A stretch of DNA of 8,407 nucleotides from Cellvibrionales bacterium UBA2034 (GTDB lineage: Bacteria; Pseudomonadota; Gammaproteobacteria; Pseudomonadales; UBA7239), in the NCBI GenBank assembly GCA_002333095.1, contig DDBK01000006.1, positions 1 to 8,407 of the forward strand, in the 5' to 3' direction. Below are positions 1-7,316 of this stretch, in pieces. The translations under genes were made by a program, and so were the position numbers. Numbering within the stretch: position 1 is the first letter of the stretch; each line of letters starts with the position of its first letter. The notes below the pieces were generated by a model. It had not been told where the DNA came from, searched no databases, and saw nothing but the letters and a program-made list of their open reading frames with translations.

Positions 1-904
1 GGTTGCCCGTATCGGGGAAGCACAAGCACTGCGCAATGCCGGTTACTGTGGCCGCCTGTTGCTGCTCTGTGGCGTGAGCAATGAAACAGAGTTATCCGAA
101 GCCTTGTCCTTGCAACTGGATATTGTGGCGCACGACAACACACATCTTGCGGTATTTGCGAATCACCCGATCCCTGCCCCCTTGAAAACAACCGTGTGGT
201 TGAAAATGGATACCGGCATGCACAGGTTGGGATTTTCGCCGCAAGAATATGCAAACGCTTTTGACGCCATCAAACAACTCACCTGGTGCAAAGCAGTGTT
301 TGGAATGACGCATTTCGCGAGCTCGGAAGAACTCGATAATCCGAAAACGCCGCAACAAATCCGTTGTTATGAACAACACACTGCTGGTCTCTTGCTGGAC
401 GACCACAGCCTTGCCAATTCAGGCGGCATTATTGCCTGGCCTGACTCATGCAAAGACTGGGTACGACCGGGTCTGATGATGTACGGCATCAACCCGGCTG
501 ACAGTCTGGACATCGATTTACAACCGGTTATGCAACTGGAAGCGCAAATCATCGGCATGAAAACCATTGCCAAAGGTGAAACAACTGGCTACAACGAACA
601 GTGGCGTGCACAACGTGAAACGCGCATTGCTTTTATAGCTGCAGGGTATGCGGATGGCTATCCGGTCACCGCGATCAATAACAGTGTGGTGGCGATAAAT
701 GGAGAGCGTGCACCGGTTATCGGCCGCGTATCGATGGATACCATCGCGATCGATTGCACCGATTGCGCCACCGCCACAGTGGGAAATTGGGCGGAGCTTT
801 GGGGCAATACCATCAGCGTGAGTGAAGTGGCAAAAGCCGCTGGCAGTATTCCTTACCAGCTACTCACCAGTGTGTCGCAGCGGGTAACACGTCTATACCA
901 CTAA
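1..904 (+). CDS. alr: Alanine racemase, 3' part (5' end outside window)
   Basis: Fold-type III PLP enzyme that interconverts L- and D-alanine in the cytoplasm, supplying D-alanine for peptidoglycan. The open frame runs from base 2 without a start, giving 300 codons to the TAA at 902-904. Full-length Alr is about 360 residues, so roughly 55-60 are missing, including the lysine that binds PLP. Visible family motifs, in order, are KMDTGMHRLGF (substrate-site region), RPGLMMYGINP, AAGYADGYP (its first Tyr, codon 647-649, is the expected second catalytic base), GRVSMDTIAIDCTD in the C-terminal beta domain, and a terminal PYQLLTSVSQRV segment. A TTG at 59 opens a shorter frame, but homology clearly continues upstream of it (VARIGEAQALRNAG), so it is not the start. 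The gene converges on the oxidoreductase at 921. Alr and DadX (catabolic racemase) cannot be told apart here; the symbol rests on family identity. No frameshift is seen. Confidence 0.95.
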   Translation, partial: VARIGEAQALRNAGYCGRLLLLCGVSNETELSEALSLQLDIVAHDNTHLAVFANHPIPAPLKTTVWLKMDTGMHRLGFSPQEYANAFDAIKQLTWCKAVFGMTHFASSEELDNPKTPQQIRCYEQHTAGLLLDDHSLANSGGIIAWPDSCKDWVRPGLMMYGINPADSLDIDLQPVMQLEAQIIGMKTIAKGETTGYNEQWRAQRETRIAFIAAGYADGYPVTAINNSVVAINGERAPVIGRVSMDTIAIDCTDCATATVGNWAELWGNTISVSEVAKAAGSIPYQLLTSVSQRVTRLYH

Positions 905-920
905 TACTCTCGGATAATCT

Positions 921-2120
921 TTACTTCAACACACAGCGAATGCCGCCGGGCGCATCAATCAGCCCCGCGCACTGGTTGCAGTGGGTACACCCGTTCACAT
1001 AGCCCGCATTCGCCTGTGCATTTTTCACAAAGTCAGGATCGAATAACAAAGGACGGCCCAGCTGGATAAAATCAAATCCGCTACCCATCACTTTTTCGAT
1101 ACTCTCGTTACTCGACACACCACCTATGTAACACACACTGCCCTTTTTCACCCTGTCCCGAATGCGCAAGGCATTCTCGATCAGGTATGTTTCGCGATAA
1201 GGATAGTTACGAAACAGTTTGGGCCCAATCATTTTCAGGCCCACTTTCATGAGTGGATTTTTTTCATGCTCCACCAGACCAGGCTGAATACTGTCTCCAT
1301 GAAATAACAGCATCGGGTTCATCGAACTGGTGCCATCACTGGGGATGATGCAATCAAGCCCACCGTCATCCAGCATGCCAGCCATTTCAATCGATTCGGC
1401 GTAGGTAACACCACCGCGCACACCGTCAGACATGCTGATCTTGCCTAACAATGGAAAATCGTCACCCACTGCCTTGCGCACAGCCGCCAGTACCTCCAAT
1501 GGGAAACGCATACGATTAGCCACACTGCCGCCGTATTCATCGGTACGGCGATTGGTGATCGGTGACATGAACTGGCTAATGCCGTAACCGTGGCCGAAGT
1601 GAATTTCAATGGCATCCAGTCCTACCGACTTCATAAAAGCTGCTGCACTACCGATTGTTTGCACGCGCTCACGAATTTGCGGCCGCGTCATACCGGCACA
1701 GAAAAATTTCCCATAGGCCATGCCGAGCATATTGGGGCCGAAGGATGGCCCACTCGACATCCAGCCATCCATTTCCTTGTTCTTGGACATCGCACCGGAA
1801 TGGCAAAGCTGTGCAGAAACACGTGTGCCGGTGGTTTTGATGGTTGCAATCATGGCCGTCAATGGCTCACGGACATATTCGTTCATGTACATCATGTCGG
1901 CGTGCAATCGGCCATTATTTTCAGCGGCGCAATAGGCAAGCGTCGTCATCGCTGTTCCACCTTCACCGATGCGTCGATGCAATTCCGTTAATTCCGGTGT
2001 CGGCAAACCTGTGGGCGTCTTGCCTTCAAACGTACCAGCCTTGATGATCCGGTTACGAAGCGTCAAACCGTTGATTTTCGCTTCAGAAAAACATTTTTGT
2101 AGTGCTGCTGTGTCATTCAT
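921..2120 (-). CDS. Old Yellow Enzyme-family NADH:flavin oxidoreductase with C-terminal Fe-S cysteine motif
   Basis: Predicted FMN-dependent TIM-barrel oxidoreductase of 399 residues, cytoplasmic, with no signal peptide. Motifs seen: LRNRIIKAGTFEG near residue 21 (barrel strand 1, FMN site), QLCHSG at 104-109, HFGHGYGISQFMSPITNRR at 174-192 (His174/His177 ligand pair and Tyr179, the likely proton donor) followed by TDEYGGS, then GGVSS at 333 and GRPLLFDPDF at 355 (phosphate-binding end of the barrel). The C-terminus carries Cys378, Cys381, Cys384 and Cys396 (CX2CX2CX11C), matching the 4Fe-4S loop of trimethylamine dehydrogenase and FadH 2,4-dienoyl-CoA reductase. The protein ends three residues later, so the FAD and NAD(P) domains of those ~670-residue enzymes are absent. 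The start is an ATG at 2118-2120 inside the yheS stop (ATGA overlap), with an AGGTGA site just upstream. The family is certain; the substrate cannot be read from the sequence. It could be an enoate/enone reductase or part of a dienoyl-CoA-type pathway. Confidence 0.9.
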   Translation of the reverse strand: MNDTAALQKCFSEAKINGLTLRNRIIKAGTFEGKTPTGLPTPELTELHRRIGEGGTAMTTLAYCAAENNGRLHADMMYMNEYVREPLTAMIATIKTTGTRVSAQLCHSGAMSKNKEMDGWMSSGPSFGPNMLGMAYGKFFCAGMTRPQIRERVQTIGSAAAFMKSVGLDAIEIHFGHGYGISQFMSPITNRRTDEYGGSVANRMRFPLEVLAAVRKAVGDDFPLLGKISMSDGVRGGVTYAESIEMAGMLDDGGLDCIIPSDGTSSMNPMLLFHGDSIQPGLVEHEKNPLMKVGLKMIGPKLFRNYPYRETYLIENALRIRDRVKKGSVCYIGGVSSNESIEKVMGSGFDFIQLGRPLLFDPDFVKNAQANAGYVNGCTHCNQCAGLIDAPGGIRCVLK

Positions 2121-4039
2121 AGATCACCTGTCATTTCATGTTCTTTTTGTTCCAGCGACTCTTGCAATTGAAACCACCGGGATTCGTTATCTTCATGTGC
2201 TTTACGTAATACCACTTGCTCTGCCAATAATATCTGCAAAATGCCTTTCATGTCTGGCTGATAAATACCTGAATCGGCCAACCTGGCTTCAATGGCATCC
2301 AGTTCCAACTGCTGCCCGGCCATTGCCTTTTCCAGTTTTTCAATCTCTTTTTTCAGCGGCGCCAATTGTTGGCGAGCTTGTGCCGCCTGTTGCCGTTGTA
2401 CTTTTTTGTCCACTGCACTGACCGACAATACTGCCGCAAATTGACCGCCCTGTACAACCGGCTGCGCCGTTACAGGTAATTTACTGATCTGGTGATAATC
2501 ATCCAGAGTGCCATCAAACACCTCTACCCTGCCATCATGCACACGCCAGAATTCATCCACCGTATTGCGCAGCAAATGTCGGTCATGCGAAATGACAACC
2601 AGCGCACCTTCATAGCCAAGGAGCGCTTCCGTCAGCGCCTCACGCATTTCCAGGTCCAGGTGGTTAGTCGGTTCATCTAGCAATAGTAGGTTCGGACGCT
2701 GCCAGACCACCATGGCAAGCGCCAGTCGCGCTTTTTCACCCCCAGAAAATGGCTCAATCGGCTCAAGCGCCTTGTCACCATGGAAGTCAAACCCGCCGAG
2801 AAAATTGCGTATTGCCTGTTCAGTGGCATGGGGAGACAAGCGCTGTATATGCAGCAATGCACTGGCATGGATATCGAGCGCATCCAGCTGGTGTTGGGCA
2901 AAATACCCAACGGCCAGATGCTCTCCCATCACCCGCTCGCCTGCCAGCAATGGCAATTCCCCGACCAACGCCTTGATCAGGGTCGATTTACCCGCACCAT
3001 TCACACCCAGTAAACCAATGCGAGCGCCGGGTTGCAGGTTGATATTCACTTTCCTTAATAATGGAATATCGCTGTAACCGATGTCTGCACCGCGCAATAC
3101 CAGTAATGGCGATGAGATTTTTTCACTGTCTCGAAAATTGAAATGGAAGGGCGAATCAACATGCGCCAGACTGATTTGCTCCATGCGCTCAAGCTCTTTC
3201 AAACGGCTCTGTGCTTGCCTCGCCTTGGTCGCTTTTGCCCTAAAACGCCGGACAAAATCTTCTATCTCTGCAATACGACGCTGCTGCTTGTCATAATCAG
3301 CTTTCTGTTCTGACAACCGCATTGCGCGTAATTTTTCGAATGCAGAATAATTTCCTCGATAACAGTTTAACAATGCATTTTCAATATGGACGATTTCATC
3401 GACAACATTGTCAAGAAAATCACGGTCGTGTGAAATAATCAACAACGTACCCGGATAGGACTTTAACCACTGCTCCAACCATAAAGTAGCATCCAGATCC
3501 AGGTGGTTCGTCGGCTCATCCAGCAATAGCAATTCAGAACGCGCAATCAGTGCTTGTGCAAGATTCAGCCGGATACGCCAACCACCTGAAAAACTGTTTA
3601 CAGGTAAATCGCATTGCGACTGGACAAAACCAAGGCCGTGCAGTAATTGCTCCGCCCGGTATTCAGCATCATAACCATGCAGTATTTCCAGTTCTGCATA
3701 CAAATGTGCGAGAAGGTTGTTATCTTGCTGCACCTCTGCCAAGGCAATCTCGCCTTGCACTCGCCGTAATTCAGTATCGCCATCCAGCACATACTCAAGC
3801 GCTGTCCTGTCACTGGATGATACTTCTTGTGCCATATGTGCAACACGCCAGCCAGACGGGATAGACATGTCACCGGCATCCAGTTGTACGTGACCAAGCA
3901 AAAGCTGAAAAAGGCTGGACTTGCCACAGCCATTGCGGCCGATAACACCGACATGCCGGCCCGGATTGACTGTCAGGGAGGCATTGTCCAGCAATCGCTG
4001 CACACCACGCAGCAAGACAATATTTCTGAGCGAAATCAC
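2117..4039 (-). CDS. yheS: ABC-F family ATPase, YheS type
   Basis: Duplicated, soluble ABC ATPase of the ABC-F class, whose studied members bind the ribosomal E site and act on stalled or translating ribosomes; it is not a membrane transporter. At 640 residues it is almost the length of E. coli YheS (637). First cassette: Walker A GRNGCGKS at 34-41, signature FSGGW at 150-154, Walker B with Asp174-Glu175 in LLLLDEPTNHLDLD, and switch ISHDRDFLD. The inter-domain linker has the basic helical pattern FRAKATKARQAQSRLKELER at about 268-287, the P-site-tRNA-interaction region. Second cassette: Walker A GVNGAGKST near 344-352, FSGGEKARL near 430, LLLLDEPTNHLDL near 450, and ISHDRHLLRNT. The last ~95 residues are charged and predicted to form a coiled coil (KKEIEKLEKAM and on). 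Both catalytic glutamates are present, so both sites look active. The start is a GTG at 4037-4039, 6 bp after the hydrolase stop; the MISLRNI N-terminus aligns with the family start. No transmembrane segment is present. Confidence 0.95.
   Translation of the reverse strand: MISLRNIVLLRGVQRLLDNASLTVNPGRHVGVIGRNGCGKSSLFQLLLGHVQLDAGDMSIPSGWRVAHMAQEVSSSDRTALEYVLDGDTELRRVQGEIALAEVQQDNNLLAHLYAELEILHGYDAEYRAEQLLHGLGFVQSQCDLPVNSFSGGWRIRLNLAQALIARSELLLLDEPTNHLDLDATLWLEQWLKSYPGTLLIISHDRDFLDNVVDEIVHIENALLNCYRGNYSAFEKLRAMRLSEQKADYDKQQRRIAEIEDFVRRFRAKATKARQAQSRLKELERMEQISLAHVDSPFHFNFRDSEKISSPLLVLRGADIGYSDIPLLRKVNINLQPGARIGLLGVNGAGKSTLIKALVGELPLLAGERVMGEHLAVGYFAQHQLDALDIHASALLHIQRLSPHATEQAIRNFLGGFDFHGDKALEPIEPFSGGEKARLALAMVVWQRPNLLLLDEPTNHLDLEMREALTEALLGYEGALVVISHDRHLLRNTVDEFWRVHDGRVEVFDGTLDDYHQISKLPVTAQPVVQGGQFAAVLSVSAVDKKVQRQQAAQARQQLAPLKKEIEKLEKAMAGQQLELDAIEARLADSGIYQPDMKGILQILLAEQVVLRKAHEDNESRWFQLQESLEQKEHEMTGDL
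2124..2129 (-). promoter_or_regulatory. Shine-Dalgarno site of the flavin oxidoreductase
   Basis: On the minus strand AGGTGA lies 3 nt before the ATG at 2120 and inside the last codons of yheS. It matches the anti-Shine-Dalgarno tail of 16S rRNA. Together with the 4-bp stop/start overlap it supports this start and suggests that ribosomes finishing yheS re-initiate on the next gene. Confidence 0.6.
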
Positions 4040-4045
4040 CAGCGA

Positions 4046-4816
4046 CTAACTCGCCAACGTATCCGCAATAATGCGATACACCGCTGGATTAAATGCAAAT
4101 CCCACATGGCTGGAGTTGACCGGAACGTGGGCAATCTTGTCATGCTCAGCCAGGCGCGCTGCGGATTCGGCAACAATGCCATCATTAGGACTGTAGATGA
4201 CGGTAGTTTTGGTTTTTCTGTCAACGATCACATCCTGCTTCAACCAACCGTCAAAATCCTGTTGTTCATCCGGCGTGCGACTCGCATTCAATGCTTTCAG
4301 GATATTCCAGGCAGCAGTCCCCCTGGGGTCACCATACGGCGCACCCAATGTAATCACATGGTTCAGGAATTGAGGGACTTCCTCAGCCATACTGTTGGCA
4401 TAAATACCACCAAGGCTCCAGCCAATGACACTGATTTTTTGCCCTGTCTCGTTATACAAATCTTCAATGCGTGCAGCAACACGCGCTTCCATATCTTCAC
4501 GGAATGCATTGATCTGGTCGATTGATGTAATACGGGTTTTTGTAAAATTTACACCCAGATTCCACGGCCGCGCATCGTAGCCCCAGCGATTGAGATAGTA
4601 CCGCAGCACATACATGATGCTGTCTCCTGCCCCGTAACCGGGCAAGACCAGAACCGGATGGCCGTCACCGCGTGGCGCAGTCAACAGCTCACGATGCTTG
4701 AGTGCAATGCTGCTGATTTCCAGCGCTGCGCGCGGAGCCTCCAGTAATGACCACCATATTGAAGGTGGCTCAATCACCTGTGTGAGGCTGTCTTGTTTGT
4801 CATCAACATCTGCCAT
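4046..4816 (-). CDS. Alpha/beta hydrolase, PGAP1/lipase-like
   Basis: Predicted serine hydrolase of 256 residues with no signal peptide or membrane segment, so probably cytoplasmic. The alpha/beta-hydrolase order is clear: VLVLPGYGAGDSI at 55-67 (first strand and oxyanion loop), ISVIGWSLGGIYA at 128-140 with nucleophile Ser134 in a GxSxG elbow, HVITLGAPYGDPRG at 153-166 (the glycine-alanine-proline turn common in lipase-like and PGAP1-like proteins), YSPNDGIV at 208-215 with acid Asp212, and NSSHVGF at 234-240 with His237. The catalytic triad therefore looks intact. The start is the ATG at 4814-4816: AGGCGG lies 8 nt upstream, and an in-frame TAG at 4835-4837 rules out a longer protein. It ends in TAG 6 bp before yheS and probably leads a three-gene operon. 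The ligand is unknown: an ester, lipid or polyester-related substrate is possible, but nothing in the sequence selects one. Confidence 0.85.
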   Translation of the reverse strand: MADVDDKQDSLTQVIEPPSIWWSLLEAPRAALEISSIALKHRELLTAPRGDGHPVLVLPGYGAGDSIMYVLRYYLNRWGYDARPWNLGVNFTKTRITSIDQINAFREDMEARVAARIEDLYNETGQKISVIGWSLGGIYANSMAEEVPQFLNHVITLGAPYGDPRGTAAWNILKALNASRTPDEQQDFDGWLKQDVIVDRKTKTTVIYSPNDGIVAESAARLAEHDKIAHVPVNSSHVGFAFNPAVYRIIADTLAS

Positions 4817-4817
4817 A

Positions 4818-4845
4818 TTGCTATCCGCCTGTTGCTACCCGCCTG
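4818..4845 (-). repeat. 14-bp tandem repeat containing the hydrolase ribosome-binding site
   Basis: Two adjoining 14-bp units on the minus strand, CAGGCGGGTAGCAA (4845-4832) and CAGGCGGATAGCAA (4831-4818), differ at one base. The array stops one base before the ATG at 4816. The AGGCGG of the inner unit sits 8 nt from the start, a normal Shine-Dalgarno distance; the outer unit places a second copy 14 nt further up. The arrangement looks like a recent local duplication by slippage. Confidence 0.8.
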
Positions 4846-4846
4846 A

Positions 4847-4875
4847 TATCGTTTATGCCAGATGATAATTGTCAA
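4847..4875 (-). promoter_or_regulatory. Candidate sigma-70 promoter for the hydrolase-yheS-oxidoreductase genes
   Basis: A perfect TTGACA hexamer on the minus strand (4875-4870) overlaps the comEC stop codon. The following bases, ATTATCATCTGGC, resemble the spacer of the E. coli trp/tac promoters. The -10 region is poor: at 17-19 nt spacing the best hexamer is GATATC (3 of 6 matches), and a better CATAAA lies only 12 nt away. It is placed suitably in the 55-bp gap ahead of the trio, but it may be chance or need an activator. Confidence 0.3.
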
Positions 4876-7211
4876 AACCGGCAATGGTCATTGTATCGCT
4901 CTATGCGCCAGAAAAAACGCCGGGCGCATAGTGCTCGCTGGATATCTATGCCTTCTGCGGAAAGCCGCAAGCGTACTGCACCCAGTTCTGCCGTGTTAAG
5001 CACGACTGCCCCTCGCTCCTCATACCGTTCTACAATACGTTCAGCAGGGTGCCGGAAACGGTTATGAAAACCCGAGCTGACTACAATAGTGCTTGCATTG
5101 ACCGCATCCAGAAATCCGGGGGAAGAAGATGTCTTGCTGCCATGGTGGGGAGCGAGCAATATATCAGCAGAGATATCGATTCCTCTGCCGAGTATTTTGT
5201 TCTCTACCTCTTTTTCTATATCACCTGTCAACAGTACGCGTTTTTTTCCCGCGTCAACCAACACAACACAGCCACGGTTATTGTCGCTGGCATATGTAGC
5301 ATTGTCAGGCGAAAGCACCTTGAAGATAACGCCATCCCAACGCCATTGCATACCTTCCCGACACGGTAAAAATGATTCCGGACCAGAAAGCTGTTCTGGC
5401 GTGCCAGACCATAACTGCCGGGCTGAAAATTCATTCAATAATCCTGTTCTGCCTGCAGCATGATCACTATCGGAATGGCTCACCATCAGCATGTCAATTT
5501 TATCTACGCGCAGATTTCGCAGAGCCGGGGCAACAATATCGCGACCTGCATCAAAGCGATCTGAGCGGCGATCGCCAGTGTCATACACCAGCACATGCCG
5601 CGCTGTGCGGACAATAACAGCCAACCCCTGCCCTACATCCAATACAGTAACTTCTGCTCCAGACTGCGACAAACCCATATCACCGGGATAGAACAAAGGC
5701 AAACAAAGAAAAACTCCACACAATCTCAATGGCACACCCGACGGAACCAAAAAAAACAGGAATAGTGCAATAGAAGCGAGAACCAGGGCAGCAATACTGA
5801 CTCCCCCCAGCACCCATTCCCAATTCTTGCCTATATCGACTCCATAGTGCATGGCTTGCCAATATACATCGAGCGTCCAACCAGACAATTGCAATAGCAC
5901 TTCAGCTAACTGTTGCGAAACAGGACACACGAGCAAAGCAGCAAAACCCAATGGCAGCGTGAGAAAACTGACCCATGGCACTGCCAATAAATTCATTGGA
6001 AGCGACAACATCGGCATACGCGCATAGACATACAACAACACAGGCGCCATCAGAATAAACACGACCCACTGCAATCTTAACGATTCAAACAGCATGGAAA
6101 GCACTGATGGATTTCCAATTTTTTTATACCCATAATTTGACAATAACAGAACAGCTGTAGCCAAATATGAAAACCAGAATCCAGAAGAAAGTACAGACAA
6201 TGGATTTATCATCAAAACCAACAGCATTGATACAAAAAACACATAGCCAAACGCAAATCTTCCATATAAGAATCTTTGCAATACAGCTACCCCCACCATA
6301 ATCAAGGAACGTTGCGTTGCCACTGAAAATCCTGCCAACAGCGCATAAATAGTTGCAAATACAATAGCTGCACAACCAGCCCAATAGTCAGCCGGCAGCC
6401 AGCGTAACGGAAACACCAGAAAGCTCACTCCCCTGTTAACAATGAAATGCACAAGGGCAGCGACAAGCACAATATGAAGGCCTGACACTGATAGCAAATG
6501 TATGGTTCCACTATCACGCAACGTCTGCCACTGGAAGACATCAATGTCAGCATAACTGCCTATCAACAGCCCCATCAGTGTGCTTTTAGCGTTATCACTG
6601 ATTGAAGAGGCGTTGATCCAGCCAGCGATCGCTGATCGCAAATTCAGCACGAAGCCAGGACGGTACGGCTCACAATATTTCACACTGCGAACATATCCAG
6701 TGGCCAGATACCCAGACTGTAACAGCCAGGCCTGATAGTCGTATTGCTGGAAATTCAACAGTCCACGGGGGCGCTTTAATTTCACAAGCAAATGATATCG
6801 GCAGGAAAAATCAGGGGGCGGCGATTCACTTTCCTGATCATACAAGCCAAGCCTGATCTTGCCACCTAACTCTTCCGCATAAAAATCAAACTGCCAACCC
6901 CGCTCAATAGCCCGAGGAAAATCGATAACTGTTCCTCTTATTTCAACCTCTTTGCCATCCAGTTCTTGTGGTAACCATCGGCTGAATGCCAATAATCCGG
7001 AAATAACCGCAAATGAGAAACCAGCTATCAGCCACCCAAGAGCTGACAAGCCAATATATCTGGAGCAACATATAACCCACGAAAAAACAAAAAAAGATGC
7101 AGCGACAAACAGGGAAAAATCAAATGGATTAAGGACTCCCAGCAGAGAACCCATACACAGTAGGATGGAAATGCATAAAAAAGACAACGGAAATTTTTGT
7201 ATAGCTTGCAA
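4872..7211 (-). CDS. comEC: ComEC/Rec2 DNA-uptake channel
   Basis: Inner-membrane protein that carries single-stranded DNA into the cytoplasm during natural transformation. Domain order is complete: N-terminal hydrophobic segments and a DUF4131 region with beta-rich sequence (KEVEIRGTVIDFPRAIERGW), then the polytopic Competence domain (starting near SSISDNAKSTLMGLLIGSYAD and including LLSVSGLHIVLVAA), then a C-terminal metallo-beta-lactamase-like domain. The last has VLDVGQGLAVIV, the HSDSDH metal motif (codons 5477-5460), LLTGDIEKE, PHHGSKTSSS (codons from 5150) and a late FRHP, so its metal ligands look intact. The chosen start is the TTG at 7209-7211 (779 residues): a strong GGAGGG lies 7 nt upstream and the first membrane segment begins a few residues in. 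Alternatives are the ATG at 7226 (784 residues) and GTG at 7280 (802), neither with a visible Shine-Dalgarno site. It follows the kinase on the same strand. In Pseudomonas relatives comEC (comA) is usually followed by exbB-like genes; that is not the case here. Confidence 0.93.
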   Translation of the reverse strand: MQAIQKFPLSFLCISILLCMGSLLGVLNPFDFSLFVAASFFVFSWVICCSRYIGLSALGWLIAGFSFAVISGLLAFSRWLPQELDGKEVEIRGTVIDFPRAIERGWQFDFYAEELGGKIRLGLYDQESESPPPDFSCRYHLLVKLKRPRGLLNFQQYDYQAWLLQSGYLATGYVRSVKYCEPYRPGFVLNLRSAIAGWINASSISDNAKSTLMGLLIGSYADIDVFQWQTLRDSGTIHLLSVSGLHIVLVAALVHFIVNRGVSFLVFPLRWLPADYWAGCAAIVFATIYALLAGFSVATQRSLIMVGVAVLQRFLYGRFAFGYVFFVSMLLVLMINPLSVLSSGFWFSYLATAVLLLSNYGYKKIGNPSVLSMLFESLRLQWVVFILMAPVLLYVYARMPMLSLPMNLLAVPWVSFLTLPLGFAALLVCPVSQQLAEVLLQLSGWTLDVYWQAMHYGVDIGKNWEWVLGGVSIAALVLASIALFLFFLVPSGVPLRLCGVFLCLPLFYPGDMGLSQSGAEVTVLDVGQGLAVIVRTARHVLVYDTGDRRSDRFDAGRDIVAPALRNLRVDKIDMLMVSHSDSDHAAGRTGLLNEFSARQLWSGTPEQLSGPESFLPCREGMQWRWDGVIFKVLSPDNATYASDNNRGCVVLVDAGKKRVLLTGDIEKEVENKILGRGIDISADILLAPHHGSKTSSSPGFLDAVNASTIVVSSGFHNRFRHPAERIVERYEERGAVVLNTAELGAVRLRLSAEGIDIQRALCARRFFWRIERYNDHCRF

Positions 7212-7218
7212 CCCGAAA

Positions 7219-7224
7219 CCCTCC
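7219..7224 (-). promoter_or_regulatory. Shine-Dalgarno site favouring a TTG start for comEC
   Basis: GGAGGG on the minus strand is followed by 7 nt and then TTG at 7211-7209. It is the strongest ribosome-binding sequence in the region and lies just inside the competing ATG at 7226, so it decides the start choice for comEC in favour of the downstream TTG. Confidence 0.5.
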
Positions 7225-7316
7225 ATGGCTTCAACGGTAAGTGTATTGGCATATCTCTCAGGGCGGCATCCATACCGCACAGATCTAACAATACAAAATC
7301 AAGTGGACTAAATAAA

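Noticed and set aside
59..904. TTG at 59 as the start of a complete 281-residue racemase
   Set aside because: The frame and alanine-racemase similarity continue to base 2, and a protein starting at 59 would lack the PLP lysine region. The gene is cut by the window edge.
905..960. GC-rich stretch (gccgccgggcgc) as a terminator for alr
   Set aside because: It lies inside the oxidoreductase coding end, has no convincing stem and no T-run after it.
1590..1991. 133-codon open frame on the plus strand
   Set aside because: Entirely antisense to the flavin oxidoreductase barrel; Cys- and His-rich composition typical of a shadow frame, no start signal.
3827..4525. 232-codon open frame on the plus strand
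   Set aside because: It lies opposite the hydrolase and the start of yheS, both with clear catalytic motifs. The translation has no recognisable domain and looks like an antisense shadow.
6124..6384. 86-codon hydrophobic minus-strand frame, a possible small membrane protein
   Set aside because: It is the +1 shadow of the ComEC membrane helices, where T-rich codons give hydrophobic residues in more than one frame.
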